Of a stretch of 64,000 nucleotides of DNA, positions 17,030 to 25,816 are shown one piece after another. Both the position numbers and the translations under genes were made by a program. Each line of letters starts with the position of its first letter. Within the stretch, counting starts at the first letter, position 1. The DNA comes from Streptomyces griseoflavus (lineage in GTDB: Bacteria > Actinomycetota > Actinomycetes > Streptomycetales > Streptomycetaceae): NCBI RefSeq assembly GCF_014649995.1, contig NZ_BMUC01000003.1:399606-463605 (forward strand), in the 5' to 3' direction. Under the pieces are notes generated by a model, which saw only the letters and a list, made by a program, of their open reading frames with translations, was not told the DNA's origin and searched no databases.

Positions 17030-17770
17030 TCAACGCCCGCCCGCGACCCGCAGCACCGTCCCCGTGGTGTACGAGGCGTCCGGCGACATCAGCCACGCCA
17101 CGGCCGCCGCGATCTCCTCGGCCCGTCCCGCGCGCCGCAGCGGCACCGCCCCGGCGATCTGCCGCGCCCGGTCCGGGGCGCCCATCGCGGCGTGCATCTC
17201 CGTGTCGACGACACCGGGGGCGACCGCGTTGACCCGGATGCCGTCCGGACCGAGCTCCTTGGCCAGACCGAGGGTGAGCGCGTCGACGGCGGCCTTCGTC
17301 GCCGCGTAGTGCACGTACTCGTTCGGACTGCCCAGGGTGGCCGCGCCCGAGGAGATGTTCACGATCACGCCCTCACCCCGGGGGACCATCAGCTGCGCCG
17401 CCCGCCGCGAGCACAGCAGCGTGCCCATCAGGTTGACGTCGACGACCCGCCGCAGCGTACCGGTGTCTGCCTCGGTGAACCGCCCCAGCGGCCCGGTCAC
17501 CGCCGCGTTGTTCACCAGACCCGTCACCGGCCCCAGTTCCCGCTCCGCCACCTCGAAGAGCCGCTCGGCGTCGGCCTCGACCGCCGTGTCCGCGCGTACG
17601 GTCACGGCCCGCGCCCCGGCCGCGCGCACCCCCTCCGCCACCGACTCGGCGGCGGCGGCGTCACGGACGTAGTTCACCACGACGTCGTGCCCCTCCGCCC
17701 CCAGTCGCAGACAGGTCGCGGCACCGATCCCCCGGCTGCCACCGGTGACCACCGTGACCAGACGCTTCAT
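17030..17770 (-). CDS. SDR-family oxidoreductase
   Basis: 246 aa, classical short-chain dehydrogenase. Cofactor motif 'TGGSRGIGAAT' at about 9-19, 'NNAAV' motif, catalytic Ser in 'NISSGAAT', and Tyr/Lys in 'YVHYAATKAAVD'. It resembles FabG-like/glucose-dehydrogenase-type reductases; the substrate is unknown. GGAGG stands about 6 nt before the ATG at 17770. It is in the same orientation as the VOC gene upstream (104 bp). Confidence 0.88.
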   Translation of the reverse strand: MKRLVTVVTGGSRGIGAATCLRLGAEGHDVVVNYVRDAAAAESVAEGVRAAGARAVTVRADTAVEADAERLFEVAERELGPVTGLVNNAAVTGPLGRFTEADTGTLRRVVDVNLMGTLLCSRRAAQLMVPRGEGVIVNISSGAATLGSPNEYVHYAATKAAVDALTLGLAKELGPDGIRVNAVAPGVVDTEMHAAMGAPDRARQIAGAVPLRRAGRAEEIAAAVAWLMSPDASYTTGTVLRVAGGR

Positions 17771-17874
17771 GACTACCTCCTGCGAAGAGCGCGAGACGAA
17801 GATCCTCAGGCTCGCAGACGCGCGCGCCCTTCGTGGCCAAAGGCACGGACCCGCCCCCCGGGGCCCGCCCGGGA

Positions 17875-18312
17875 TCAGACCCCGACGTACTGGGAGGCGT
17901 ACTCCTCGCCGGGCGGGACGACGGTGATGACGTCGACCAGCACGCCGTCGGGGGCCGCGACGATGAAGTGGCGCTGGCCGAAGTCCTCGGTGCGCAGGGA
18001 CAGCACTTCGGGCAGACCCGCCTGCTCCACCAGCCGCCGGTGCTCGGCGTCGACGTCGTCCACCTCGAAGTTCAGCAGCAGGCCGCCCCGGAGTGCGGCC
18101 CGGTGGCCCTCGGGGACGGTCGGGTGGGCGTGGTCCAGCAGGGCGAGCTCGTAGTGCGGGGCGTCGGGACGTCGCAGACTCACGTACCAGTCCGCCTCGA
18201 AGGTCACCTCGAACCCGAGGTGACGGGTGTAGAAGTCGCGGGAGGCGGCCACGCTCCGGGTGGCGAGCACCGGGTAGAAGCCGCCGAGCCGGGCGGTGGG
18301 TCCGTTCGTCAT
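17875..18312 (-). CDS. VOC-superfamily (glyoxalase/bleomycin-resistance-like) protein
   Basis: 145 aa, two beta-alpha-beta-beta-beta repeats of the vicinal-oxygen-chelate fold. The first begins at '[20 protein letters not shown]', the second at '[18 protein letters not shown]', with '[19 protein letters not shown]' closing. Members bind or modify small molecules, including antibiotics. AAGGA lies 8-9 nt before the ATG at 18312. Two palindromes in the 96 bp between this gene and the divergent TetR gene make it the probable TetR target, so it is likely induced by the TetR ligand. Confidence 0.85.
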   Translation of the reverse strand: MTNGPTARLGGFYPVLATRSVAASRDFYTRHLGFEVTFEADWYVSLRRPDAPHYELALLDHAHPTVPEGHRAALRGGLLLNFEVDDVDAEHRRLVEQAGLPEVLSLRTEDFGQRHFIVAAPDGVLVDVITVVPPGEEYASQYVGV

Positions 18313-18334
18313 GGCAGAGGTCCTTCCGATCCGT

Positions 18335-18357
18335 TTCACATACCCGGGGTATGTGAA
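18335..18357. promoter_or_regulatory. TetR operator 1 (perfect palindrome)
   Basis: Arms TTCACATACCC and GGGTATGTGAA are perfect inverted repeats around one central G. The core CATACCC-N-GGGTATG is shared with the second site 30 bp away. It lies just upstream of the VOC gene. Confidence 0.75.
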
Positions 18358-18367
18358 GTGGTCGGTA

Positions 18368-18384
18368 GCATACCCCGGGTATGC
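18368..18384. promoter_or_regulatory. TetR operator 2 (perfect palindrome)
   Basis: Arms GCATACCC and GGGTATGC flank one central C. Its centre is 30 bp from that of operator 1, three helical turns, so two dimers would sit on the same face. It lies about 25 bp before the TetR start codon. Confidence 0.75.
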
Positions 18385-18408
18385 GAATGGAGAGGCGGTG
18401 CGTACGCG

Positions 18409-18990
18409 ATGGCGGTCAGCCGGGCGGACCAGCGGGCGGCCACACGGCGGGCGCTGACGGCCGAAGGGCGGCGCCGGTTCGCCGCCGACGGGTACCACCA
18501 CGTGGTGCTGGCCGAGGTGGCACGGGCGGCAGGGGTCACCAAAGGGGCCGCCTACCACCACTTCGACAGCAAGGCGGGCCTCTTCCGGGCCGTTGTCCGC
18601 GAGGTCCAGCGGGAACTGGGCGAGCGGGTGGCGGACGCGGCCGACCGGCACGAGGACGTCTGGGAGCGGCTGCGAGCCGGCTGCCGGGCCTTCCTGGCCG
18701 CGGGGACCGACCCGGCGGTGCGGCAGATCCTGCTGGTCGACGCCCCGACCGTGCTGGGCTGGGACGAGTGGCGGGCCCTGGACGAGGAGTCCTCCGCCCG
18801 GCACCTCGCGGAAGTCCTGACGGAGCTCGCCGCGGCCGGGATCATCGCCGATCAGCCGGTGGAGCCCCTGGCCCGGCTGCTCTCCGGGGCGATGAACGAG
18901 GCGGCGCTCTGGATCGCGCGGGGCGGCGACCCCCCGGCGGCGGAGCAGGCTCTCGACCGGCTCCTGGCGGGGCTGCGCGTCCCCTCCTGA
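18409..18990 (+). CDS. TetR-family repressor
   Basis: 193 aa. Residues about 10-55 are the TetR helix-turn-helix ('[20 protein letters not shown]' then '[15 protein letters not shown]'). The C-terminal ligand domain begins about residue 60 and ends in '[13 protein letters not shown]', like the C-terminal part of the PF17754/TetR_C group. The ATG at 18409 has only a distant GGAGAGG, so the start is moderately sure. It diverges from the VOC gene across two operators and probably represses both. The inducer is unknown. Confidence 0.88.
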   Translation: MAVSRADQRAATRRALTAEGRRRFAADGYHHVVLAEVARAAGVTKGAAYHHFDSKAGLFRAVVREVQRELGERVADAADRHEDVWERLRAGCRAFLAAGTDPAVRQILLVDAPTVLGWDEWRALDEESSARHLAEVLTELAAAGIIADQPVEPLARLLSGAMNEAALWIARGGDPPAAEQALDRLLAGLRVPS

Positions 18991-19071
18991 CCCAGGGCTC
19001 CGGACGGCGGGCACCGCGGGTGCCGAAGGCCGGTGAATACCGGCGCACGCCCTCTTGGCTGCGCCCGCCCC

Positions 19072-19575
19072 ATGGCCAACACTGATCCGATGACCCAGCG
19101 TGTGGAGCTCGCGACCGTGAGGGACCGGCTGGCCTTGGACGGACTGGTCACCGAGTACGCGGTGGCCGTGGACGACGGTGACTGGGAGGCGTACCGGGCC
19201 CTGTTCACCCCGGACGGCCGGGCGGACTACCGCTCGGCCGGCGGTGTCGAGGGAAGCGCCGGGACGGTGGCCGGATGGCTCGCGGAGAGCCTCGCCGCGT
19301 ACCCCGTCCGGCAGCATCTGTTCGTCAACCGGCGGGTGCGGTTCGGGATCTGGGAGCAGGACCGCGGCGACACGGCCCGGGTGCAGGCCGACTACGTGAC
19401 CCCGATGTGCGGCACCGGAGCCGGCGGGGAGCCCGCCGAGCCGGACTTCGTGTGCGGCGGCCGGTGCGTGTTCGCGGCGCTGCGCACCGAGGACGGCTGG
19501 CGGCTGAGCGGGGTGGTCGTGCGGGAGAAGTGGCGCCGCGTTCCGGACCGGCGGACCGCCCCCGTGATCCACTGA
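19072..19575 (+). CDS. SnoaL-like (NTF2 fold) protein
   Basis: 167 aa. The SnoaL_4/NTF2 fold is recognisable from '[34 protein letters not shown]' (read as '[19 protein letters not shown]' and '[13 protein letters not shown]') through '[11 protein letters not shown]' to '[15 protein letters not shown]'. Such proteins include polyketide cyclases, limonene-epoxide-hydrolase-like enzymes and ring-hydroxylating dioxygenase subunits, so the role is open. Start candidates are the ATGs at 19072 and 19090 and a GTG at 19033; none has a good ribosome site. Confidence 0.78.
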   Translation: MANTDPMTQRVELATVRDRLALDGLVTEYAVAVDDGDWEAYRALFTPDGRADYRSAGGVEGSAGTVAGWLAESLAAYPVRQHLFVNRRVRFGIWEQDRGDTARVQADYVTPMCGTGAGGEPAEPDFVCGGRCVFAALRTEDGWRLSGVVVREKWRRVPDRRTAPVIH

Positions 19576-19644
19576 TCCGGCGCGCGGTGTTGCGGATCGG
19601 CTTCGGGACGCACACTGGAGGCAGCACGGGGTAGGGAGGCGCCC

Positions 19645-21210
19645 ATGAAGTCGCTCGGCCACTGGCTCGCCTCCCCCTGGCGCCGCTCGACCGCCGCCGC
19701 GGTTACCGGCGCCCTGCCCGTCCTGGCGTTCCCCGCCCCGTCCCTGTGGTGGTTCGCCTACGTCGCCCTGGTGCCGTGGCTCCTGCTGGCCCGTACGGCT
19801 CCGACCGGGAAGCGCGCGGCCTTCGACGGCTGGTGGGGCGGGTTCGGGTTCATGCTGGCCATGCACCACTGGCTGCTGCCGAACCTCCACGTGTTCACCT
19901 TCGTCATCGCCGCCCTGCTGGGCGCGCTGTGGGCCCCCTGGGGATGGCTGGTGCGGCGGCTGCTGGGCGGGGCACCGTCCCGGGGGCGGGTCGCGGCCGC
20001 GCTCGCCGTGCTGCCGTCGGCGTGGCTGGCGGTCGAACTGGTCCGCTCCTGGCAGGGGCTCGGCGGCCCCTGGGGCGTGCTCGGGGCGAGTCAGTGGGAG
20101 GTGGAGGCCGCACTCCGGCTGGCGTCGGTGGGCGGGGTCTGGCTGGCGAGTTTCCTGGTGGTGACGGTGAACGTCGCCGTGGCCGTGCTCGTCGCGGTCC
20201 GGCGGGCCCGGGTGCCGGCCGTGGCCGGACTGGTCGCCGCGGCCGCGGCGACCTCTGCCGCCTGGGTGTGGTCGCCCCGCCCGGACACCGGCGACCGGGT
20301 GCGGATCGCGGTGGTCCAGCCGGGAGTCGTGGCGGGGCGCGACAGCGCCGACCGCCGCTTCGACCTGGAGGAACGGCTGACGCGTGAGGTGGCCGGCCAG
20401 GACGTCGGCCTGATCGTCTGGGGCGAGAGCAGTGTCGGCTTCGACCTAGGGGACCGGCCCGACCTGGCGCGGCGGCTGACGGCACTGTCGCGCGAGACGG
20501 ACGCGCGGATCCTGGTCAACGTGGACGCCCGGCGTTCGGACAGGCCCGGCATCTACAAGAGCTCGGTGCTGATCGGCCCGGACGGCCCCACCGGGGACCG
20601 GTACGACAAGATGCGGCTGGTTCCCTTCGGGGAGTACATCCCCGCCCGTTCCCTGCTGGGCTGGGCGACCTCCGTCGGCAAGGCGGCCGGCGAGGACCGC
20701 CGGATGGGCTCCGAGCAGGTGGTGATGGACGCGCGCGACGGGCTGCGGATCGGGCCGATGGTGTGCTTCGAGTCGGCGTTCCCCGACATGAGCCGCCATC
20801 TCGCCCAGGACGGCGCCGATGTGCTGCTCGCCCAGTCCTCCACGTCGACGTTCCAGCAGAGCTGGGCGCCGGCCCAGCACGCCTCGCTCGCGGCGCTGCG
20901 GGCCGCCGAGACGGGCCGCCCGATGGTGCACGCGACCCTGACGGGCGTCTCCGCCGTGTACGGTCCGGACGGTGGGCGCGTCGGCCCGCGCCTCGGCACG
21001 GACACCGCCGCCGCGCAGGTGTACGAGGTGCCGCTGGCGCACGGCACGACGCTCTACGCCCGCTTCGGCGACTGGCCGCCGTACGCGGCGCTGCTGATCC
21101 TCGCGGTGTGGGGCGTCACCGGGGCGGTGCGCTTCGGGCGGGGCGCTCGTGGATCTCTCGAACCACCCGTTCGCACAGCTCATGGGTCGCCAGTGCGTCC
21201 CGGGCACTGA
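19645..21210 (+). CDS. lnt: Apolipoprotein N-acyltransferase
   Basis: 521 aa: about six membrane segments in residues 10-210, then an extracellular nitrilase-fold domain. The catalytic triad is visible as Glu in '[10 protein letters not shown]', Lys in '[12 protein letters not shown]' and Cys in '[12 protein letters not shown]'. The enzyme adds the third acyl chain to the N-terminal cysteine of lipoproteins; the window holds at least four candidate substrates. GGGAGG stands 8 nt before the ATG. The 3' end overlaps the convergent Gfo/Idh gene by 95 bp, where the last 30 residues are low-complexity. Confidence 0.93.
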   Translation: MKSLGHWLASPWRRSTAAAVTGALPVLAFPAPSLWWFAYVALVPWLLLARTAPTGKRAAFDGWWGGFGFMLAMHHWLLPNLHVFTFVIAALLGALWAPWGWLVRRLLGGAPSRGRVAAALAVLPSAWLAVELVRSWQGLGGPWGVLGASQWEVEAALRLASVGGVWLASFLVVTVNVAVAVLVAVRRARVPAVAGLVAAAAATSAAWVWSPRPDTGDRVRIAVVQPGVVAGRDSADRRFDLEERLTREVAGQDVGLIVWGESSVGFDLGDRPDLARRLTALSRETDARILVNVDARRSDRPGIYKSSVLIGPDGPTGDRYDKMRLVPFGEYIPARSLLGWATSVGKAAGEDRRMGSEQVVMDARDGLRIGPMVCFESAFPDMSRHLAQDGADVLLAQSSTSTFQQSWAPAQHASLAALRAAETGRPMVHATLTGVSAVYGPDGGRVGPRLGTDTAAAQVYEVPLAHGTTLYARFGDWPPYAALLILAVWGVTGAVRFGRGARGSLEPPVRTAHGSPVRPGH

Positions 21211-22039
21211 GCACCTTGCCCGCGCGCACCGCGTCCAGGAAGGCGAGTACCGCCTGCTCGATGCCGCGCTGGCGCGCCACCGGCACCCAGTCCCCGCGGC
21301 GGCGCACCGTCGGCTGGCCCTTGTGGTCGATCACCTCGGCGAGGTTGACCACCTGGCGCTTGGTGTCCTGCCCGGAGACCTCCAGGATCTCCTCGGCGGA
21401 ACCGCTGAGGCGGTTCATCACGCCCAGCGCGGTGAACCCGTCCCCGGCGAGCTGCAGCACCACGTGGTGCAGCAGGCCGTCCTCGGTGCGGGCGCGCACG
21501 GTCACGTCGTCGACCGGGCCGGGCACCAGGAAGCGCAGGGTGTCCACGACGTGGATGAAGTCGTCGAGGACCATCGTGCGCGGGGCCTCGGGCAGCCCGA
21601 CCCGGTTCTTCTGCATCAGGATCAGCTCGCGCGGATGGTCGGCGCACTGCGCGTAGCCGGGGGCGAAGCGTCGGTTGAAGCCGACGGCGAGGCTGGTGTC
21701 CCGCTCCTCGGCCAGGGCCACCAGCCGCTCGGAGTCGGCGAGATCGTAGGCGAGCGGCTTGTCGACGTAGGTCGGTACGCCCGCTTCCAGGAGCCGGGTC
21801 ACGATCTCCGGGTGGACCTGGGTCGGCGCGTGCACGAAGGCCGCGTCCAGTCCCTGGGCGATCAGCGAGCCGAGGTCGGCGTGGCGCCGGCCGGGCGGGA
21901 GGTGGAGGCCGTCGGCGACCCGTTCGAGCGTGGCGGGGGTGCGGGTCTGCAGGTGCAGTTCCACTCCGGGCTGCACGGCGAGCACCGGCAGGTAGGCCTT
22001 CCGCGCTATGTCACCGAGTCCGATGCAGCCGACCTTCAC
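21116..22039 (-). CDS. Gfo/Idh/MocA-family oxidoreductase
   Basis: 307 aa. N-terminal Rossmann domain opens with 'VGCIGLGDIARKAYLPVLA' and includes the dinucleotide-associated 'YVDKPLAYDLADSERLV' motif with the catalytic EKP-type Lys (here DKP). The C-terminal domain is alpha/beta. Members oxidise or reduce sugars and related compounds with NAD(P). GGAGAA precedes the GTG at 22039, which overlaps the stop of the FAD monooxygenase gene as GTGA, so the two are translationally coupled and work together. Substrate unknown. Confidence 0.88.
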   Translation of the reverse strand: MKVGCIGLGDIARKAYLPVLAVQPGVELHLQTRTPATLERVADGLHLPPGRRHADLGSLIAQGLDAAFVHAPTQVHPEIVTRLLEAGVPTYVDKPLAYDLADSERLVALAEERDTSLAVGFNRRFAPGYAQCADHPRELILMQKNRVGLPEAPRTMVLDDFIHVVDTLRFLVPGPVDDVTVRARTEDGLLHHVVLQLAGDGFTALGVMNRLSGSAEEILEVSGQDTKRQVVNLAEVIDHKGQPTVRRRGDWVPVARQRGIEQAVLAFLDAVRAGKVLSARDALATHELCERVVREIHERPARSAPPR

Positions 22040-23271
22040 GGGGTGTTCTCCTCTGGTCCTCGCCTGCCGTGGTCCGCTGCGAGCATACGGCCTCCCCCGC
22101 TGCCGGATCCGCTCGTGCGGGCGGCGCCCCCGGGCGGCCTCCAGTCGGCGATGCCGTCGAAGCCGCGCAGGAACAGCGCCGGGGCGGCCTTGGACAGCGC
22201 GGCGAGCGTGTGGTCGCGCACGACGGTGCCGAGGCGTCCGCTCCCCATGTTGAGGCGGGCCGTGCGCACCGCCCGGCGCGTGATCGCGGTGGTGCGGGGC
22301 AGCCGGGCCGCCGTGTAGGCGGGCAGGTCACCGGCGTGGTGGGCGAGGGTGATCGCGTCCTCGATCGCCTGGTTGCCGCCCTGGCCGAGGGTCGGCGGCA
22401 TGGCGTGCGCGGCGTCGCCGGCCAGGGCCACCCGGCCGCGGTGGAACGCGGGCAGTGGTTCGGCGATGTGGTGGACGTCGTGGCGGAGCACGTCCTCGGG
22501 GCGGGCGGCGGCGAGCACCTCGGGGACGGGGGTGTGCCAGTCGCCGTAGAGCCGCAGCAGTTCGGCCCGCTCGTCGTCGGGGGCGTGCTCGCCGGCGGGT
22601 GCCAGTGCGGCGGCGTAGGCGTAGACGCGGCCGTCCTTGAGCGGATGCGTGCCCCAGATGCGGCCGCGCCCCCAGGTCTCGTGCGAGGCGAACTCCACGC
22701 CGGGCACGGGGACGACCAGCCGCCAGGTGGTGAACCCGGAGTACACCGGCCCGGGGTGGGCGGGGAGGAGTGCGCGGCGGACGGCGGAGTGGATGCCGTC
22801 GGCGGCCACCACCAGGTCGGCCTCCAGGTCGCCGGCCGGGGTGCCGACCGTGGCGGGACGGCCGGGGGCGCCGGGGTCGAGGAGGCGGGCGGCGGTCCCG
22901 GTGCGGACGGTGCCGGCCGGGAGCCGCGCGGCCAGGTGGCCGATGAGGGTGGCCCGGTGGAGCAGGACGAGCGGTCCGCCGAAGCGCTCGGCCGCCGCGG
23001 CGGCGCTGGTGCGGGCCAGCCACCGGCCGCCGGGCGCGCGCAGCCCGCCGTCGCCCTGCCAGGCCGACAGGGCGCGGATGTCGTCGCCGATGCCGATGAC
23101 GTCCAGCCCGCGGAGCGCGTTGGGTGACAGGGAGATGGCGGCGCCGACCGGTTCCAGGGACGCGGCCCGCTCCAGCACCGTCACCCGCAGGCCGCGCCGG
23201 TGCAGGGCGACGGCCGCGGTCAGGCCCCCGATCCCGCCGCCGATCACGATCGCCCGTTCGAGGCGTGCCAT
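22036..23271 (-). CDS. FAD-dependent monooxygenase (PHBH fold)
   Basis: 411 aa, aromatic-ring hydroxylase type. FAD motif 'IVIGGGIGGLTAAVALHRRG' at the N terminus, the 'VVAADGIHSAVRR' DG motif at about 155-167, and the 'ALAGDAAHAMPPTLGQGGNQ' GD motif at about 285-304. Such enzymes hydroxylate aromatic or tetracycline-like compounds with NAD(P)H and O2; some are TetX-like. GGAGGAGG is 5-6 nt before the ATG. It is the first gene of a two-gene operon with the Gfo/Idh oxidoreductase, divergent from a TetR gene with two operators between. Confidence 0.9.
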   Translation of the reverse strand: MARLERAIVIGGGIGGLTAAVALHRRGLRVTVLERAASLEPVGAAISLSPNALRGLDVIGIGDDIRALSAWQGDGGLRAPGGRWLARTSAAAAAERFGGPLVLLHRATLIGHLAARLPAGTVRTGTAARLLDPGAPGRPATVGTPAGDLEADLVVAADGIHSAVRRALLPAHPGPVYSGFTTWRLVVPVPGVEFASHETWGRGRIWGTHPLKDGRVYAYAAALAPAGEHAPDDERAELLRLYGDWHTPVPEVLAAARPEDVLRHDVHHIAEPLPAFHRGRVALAGDAAHAMPPTLGQGGNQAIEDAITLAHHAGDLPAYTAARLPRTTAITRRAVRTARLNMGSGRLGTVVRDHTLAALSKAAPALFLRGFDGIADWRPPGGAARTSGSGSGGGRMLAADHGRRGPEENTP

Positions 23272-23291
23272 GGCTCCTCCTCCAGACCGGG

Positions 23292-23305
23292 ACTACATCT
23301 GTAGT
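23292..23305. promoter_or_regulatory. TetR operator A
   Basis: ACTACATCTGTAGT, arms ACTACA/TGTAGT. It lies 21 bp before the monooxygenase start codon. The same ACTAC-N4-GTAGT pattern recurs 34 bp away. Confidence 0.75.
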
Positions 23306-23325
23306 GCCCCTCGGGGATCCAACGT

Positions 23326-23339
23326 ACTACAGCCGTAGT
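23326..23339. promoter_or_regulatory. TetR operator B
   Basis: ACTACAGCCGTAGT, arms ACTAC/GTAGT. It lies 21 bp before the TetR start, the same distance as operator A from the monooxygenase. The symmetry suggests that each promoter has its own site. Confidence 0.75.
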
Positions 23340-23360
23340 GCGACGGGTAGTTTGACCTCC

Positions 23361-23963
23361 ATGTCCGTACGCACCCCGGGCGCCGCCCGTGCCGATCTCG
23401 TCGCCGACACCGCCCTCGCCCTGCTCGCCGAGCGCGGGATGCGCGGCCTCACCCACCGGGCGGTCGACGAGACGGCCGGCCTCCCCCAAGGGTCCACCTC
23501 CAACCTGGCCCGCACCCGGCAGGCGCTGCTGGAACTGGCGGTACGGCGACTGGCCGAGCGCGAGGCACGGGTGCTCCGACTGCACGAGATGCCCGATCCG
23601 CGGGCCGGCGCCGACTCCCTGGTCGACGCCCTCGCGCTGGCCGCCCACCGCGCGCTGACCGGCAACCGGGAGCTGACCCTCGCCCGCTACGAACTGGCCC
23701 TGGAGGCCACCCGCCGCCCCGAGCTGCGGGCGTACTTCGACGCGGCCGGCGCCCGGTTCCGCGAACAGCTCACCACCCTCGTCACGGGGCTCGGTTCCAC
23801 GGACCCCGAGCGGCACGCACTGTCGCTCATCGCCTGGGCGGACGGCCTGATGTTCTCCTGCGTGGCCGGCTCGTTCAGCGCGCGTGTGCCGGGCGTCGCC
23901 GAGGTGCGCGCGGACGTGGAGGAGCTGCTGGCCGGAATGCTCGGAGCCGGGAAGCCCTGGTGA
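23361..23963 (+). CDS. TetR-family repressor
   Basis: 200 aa. The helix-turn-helix is at about residues 10-55 ('ADTALALLAERGMRGLTHRA' then 'VDETAGLPQGSTSNLARTRQ'). The ligand domain has the 'LTLARYELALEATRRPELR' stretch typical of TetR_C_20/YxaF-like regulators of flavoenzyme genes. Divergent from the FAD monooxygenase operon with two ACTAC-N4-GTAGT sites between, it most likely represses both sides and is released by a substrate of that enzyme. Confidence 0.9.
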   Translation: MSVRTPGAARADLVADTALALLAERGMRGLTHRAVDETAGLPQGSTSNLARTRQALLELAVRRLAEREARVLRLHEMPDPRAGADSLVDALALAAHRALTGNRELTLARYELALEATRRPELRAYFDAAGARFREQLTTLVTGLGSTDPERHALSLIAWADGLMFSCVAGSFSARVPGVAEVRADVEELLAGMLGAGKPW

Positions 23964-23993
23964 AGGTGATCGGTCGCGGGCCAGGATGGCGGC

Positions 23994-24503
23994 ATGACGA
24001 CTGAGCGCACCGAACCCGCCACCGACGCCGACGAGCGCTCCATGCTGGAGGGATGGCTCGACTACCACCGGGCCACCCTCGCCCGCAAGTGTGAGGGCCT
24101 GACCGACGAGCAGCTGCGGACCGCTTCGGTGCCGCCCTCGAAGCTGTCCCTGATGGGCCTGGTGCGGCACATGGCGGAGGTGGAGCGCGGCTGGTTCCGC
24201 AGGGTGCTGGCGGGCGAGGAGGCCGGTCCCCTCTACTACAGCGAGGCCGACCGTGACGGTGAGTTCCACCTGGGCGAGCGGGACACCTGGCGGGAGGCGC
24301 ACACCACCTGGCAGGCCGAGATCGCCGCCGCCCGGAGCAGGGCGGCCGGCTTCGCGCTGGAGGATCCCTCCCGGAGCGGCGACCGGTTCAGCGACGCGTA
24401 CAGCCTGCGCTGGATCTACACCCACATGATCGAGGAGTACGCGCGTCACAACGGCCACGCGGATCTGATCCGCGAACGGATCGACGGCGCCACCGGCGAA
24501 TGA
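23994..24503 (+). CDS. DinB-family protein (DUF664)
   Basis: 169 aa, four-helix bundle of the DinB/YfiT family. The three metal-binding His positions appear as 'GLVRHMAEVERGW', and 'YTHMIEEYARHNGHADLIRE' with two histidines. The family includes mycothiol- and bacillithiol-dependent transferases; DUF664 members in streptomycetes are mostly uncharacterised and are not DNA polymerase IV. It starts 30 bp after the TetR gene and may be cotranscribed with it. Confidence 0.9.
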   Translation: MTTERTEPATDADERSMLEGWLDYHRATLARKCEGLTDEQLRTASVPPSKLSLMGLVRHMAEVERGWFRRVLAGEEAGPLYYSEADRDGEFHLGERDTWREAHTTWQAEIAAARSRAAGFALEDPSRSGDRFSDAYSLRWIYTHMIEEYARHNGHADLIRERIDGATGE

Positions 24504-24606
24504 CGTCACCCCCGGCACCACCGGGGCGTCCGTACGGGGCGGGAGATCACCCGTGCGGGGCATGCTGCGCCCGTCCGCCCCCTCCGCGGCCGCCGGAGCC
24601 AGCAGA

Positions 24607-25101
24607 GTGGCACGGGTGCATCGAACGACGACCACAGCAACGCTTCTGGTGACCGTGGCGGTCGCCGCCCTCTCCGGCTGCACGACGGTCCGGCCTCCCC
24701 TCGCGCCCGGACCGGCGACGGCTCCCGCCGAGGGGACCGGGCCACGCCCGGTCGTGGGGAACGAGACATCGATCGTGCAGGGACCGGCGAGCGAGGCGCT
24801 GGACATGGTCGGTCCTTCGCCGTCGCCGTCGCCGGAGAAGTCCGCGCCACCGTCGCACCGCGCCACTCCCTCGGCGGCACCGGGCCGGGACGCGCCCTCC
24901 GACGGACGAACGCGGCCCGCCGGCCCCGGACCGGGCGGGGAAACTCCGCGGCGCCCGCCCGTGGACCTGCCGGGCGCCGCCGCGCCGGCGCACCCCGGCT
25001 CCGGCAGCCCGCCGGACCTCTGCGCGCTGGGCCGGGAGTACGGCGGCTGGCGGGCGGACAGCCAGGAGGCCGCCATCTGCCAGGACGCCTACGGCCGCTG
25101 A
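24607..25101 (+). CDS. Proline-rich lipoprotein of unknown function
   Basis: 164 aa. The signal peptide runs from the GTG at 24607 through 'ATLLVTVAVAALSGC' with a lipobox LSGC, so the mature protein begins at that Cys and is lipid-anchored outside the membrane. The rest is disordered and rich in Pro, Ser and Gly, ending in a short conserved-looking tail 'DLCALGREYGGWRADSQEA' with two cysteines near the end. GGAG precedes the GTG by 8 nt; frame could extend up to 24553. Function unknown. Confidence 0.7.
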   Translation: MARVHRTTTTATLLVTVAVAALSGCTTVRPPLAPGPATAPAEGTGPRPVVGNETSIVQGPASEALDMVGPSPSPSPEKSAPPSHRATPSAAPGRDAPSDGRTRPAGPGPGGETPRRPPVDLPGAAAPAHPGSGSPPDLCALGREYGGWRADSQEAAICQDAYGR

Positions 25102-25162
25102 CGGCCGCGACCGCACGGGCCCGTGTCCGGAGCCCTCGGGGGCGCCGTCCCGTCCCCGGTCC

Positions 25163-25693
25163 CTAGGGACGCTGCCCGGGCAGTCCCCGGTCGCCGGGCC
25201 TCCCGCCCTCCTCCAGCCGGGACTCCAGCCGCCGGATGGCCGCCCGTACCCCCTCCCCGTACCGGTCGTCGGCGAGGGCGCGGGCCGTCTCCCGGGCCCG
25301 GCGCAGGTGGGTGCGGGCGGCGTCGGGGCGGCCGAGGCGGGCGTAGTCGGAGGCCAGCCCGAGATGCAGCGACGGGTAGAGGGCGCGCACGGCGGGGGAC
25401 GCCTCGTGCGCGCCCGGGCGGTCGTCCGCGGTCTCCTCGGCCGCGGTGAGGGCCCGCAGGTCCCAGGCGAGTTCGTCGCCGGGGTCGTCCTGGGTGTCGG
25501 CGAGGTAGTGGGCGAGCGTGCAGCGGTGCAGCGGGTCGCCGTGCTCGCCGATCTCCGCCCACAGCCCGAGGAAGCGGCGCCGGGCCTCCTCGCGGTCGCC
25601 CGCGTGGTGCAGCATCACGGCCTGTCCGATCCGTGTCAGTACGGCGTCCGGCGCCGCCTGCCCCTGTCGCTCGGCCACCACGTCCTCCACCAC
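25163..25693 (-). CDS. TPR-like helical protein
   Basis: 176 aa, alpha-helical with tetratricopeptide-like pairs ('VLTRIGQAVMLHHAGDREEARRR' read as 'RIGQAVMLHHAGDREEARRR', and 'GLASDYARLGRPDAARTHLR'). Such repeats bind other proteins. No enzymatic motif is present. The start is one of two adjacent GTGs at 25693; a TAGCGT box lies 22 nt upstream (25716-25721 on the minus strand). Function unknown. Confidence 0.72.
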   Translation of the reverse strand: MVEDVVAERQGQAAPDAVLTRIGQAVMLHHAGDREEARRRFLGLWAEIGEHGDPLHRCTLAHYLADTQDDPGDELAWDLRALTAAEETADDRPGAHEASPAVRALYPSLHLGLASDYARLGRPDAARTHLRRARETARALADDRYGEGVRAAIRRLESRLEEGGRPGDRGLPGQRP

Positions 25694-25816
25694 CGCTCGC
25701 CGGCTGTCGTCCCCGACGCTAACCGCAGGCGGGGGCGATACCGGACAAGCCGCTCCGTGGCGGGCGAGGGGTGAGCCGGGTGCCGGTCCGGCGAAGCGGT
25801 GCGCACCCGGCCCGTG

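Noticed and set aside
17875-19890. 671-codon minus-strand frame including the VOC protein
   Set aside because: Only its last 145 codons encode a VOC domain with a ribosome site; the rest is antisense to TetR and SnoaL-like genes.
23994-24503. DNA polymerase IV from the name DinB
   Set aside because: The four-helix DinB/DUF664 fold is unrelated to Y-family polymerase; the real polymerase is at 53672-55063.
24607-25693. Lipoprotein and TPR-like gene as a toxin-antitoxin or secretion system
   Set aside because: Convergent, no shared operon or family evidence.
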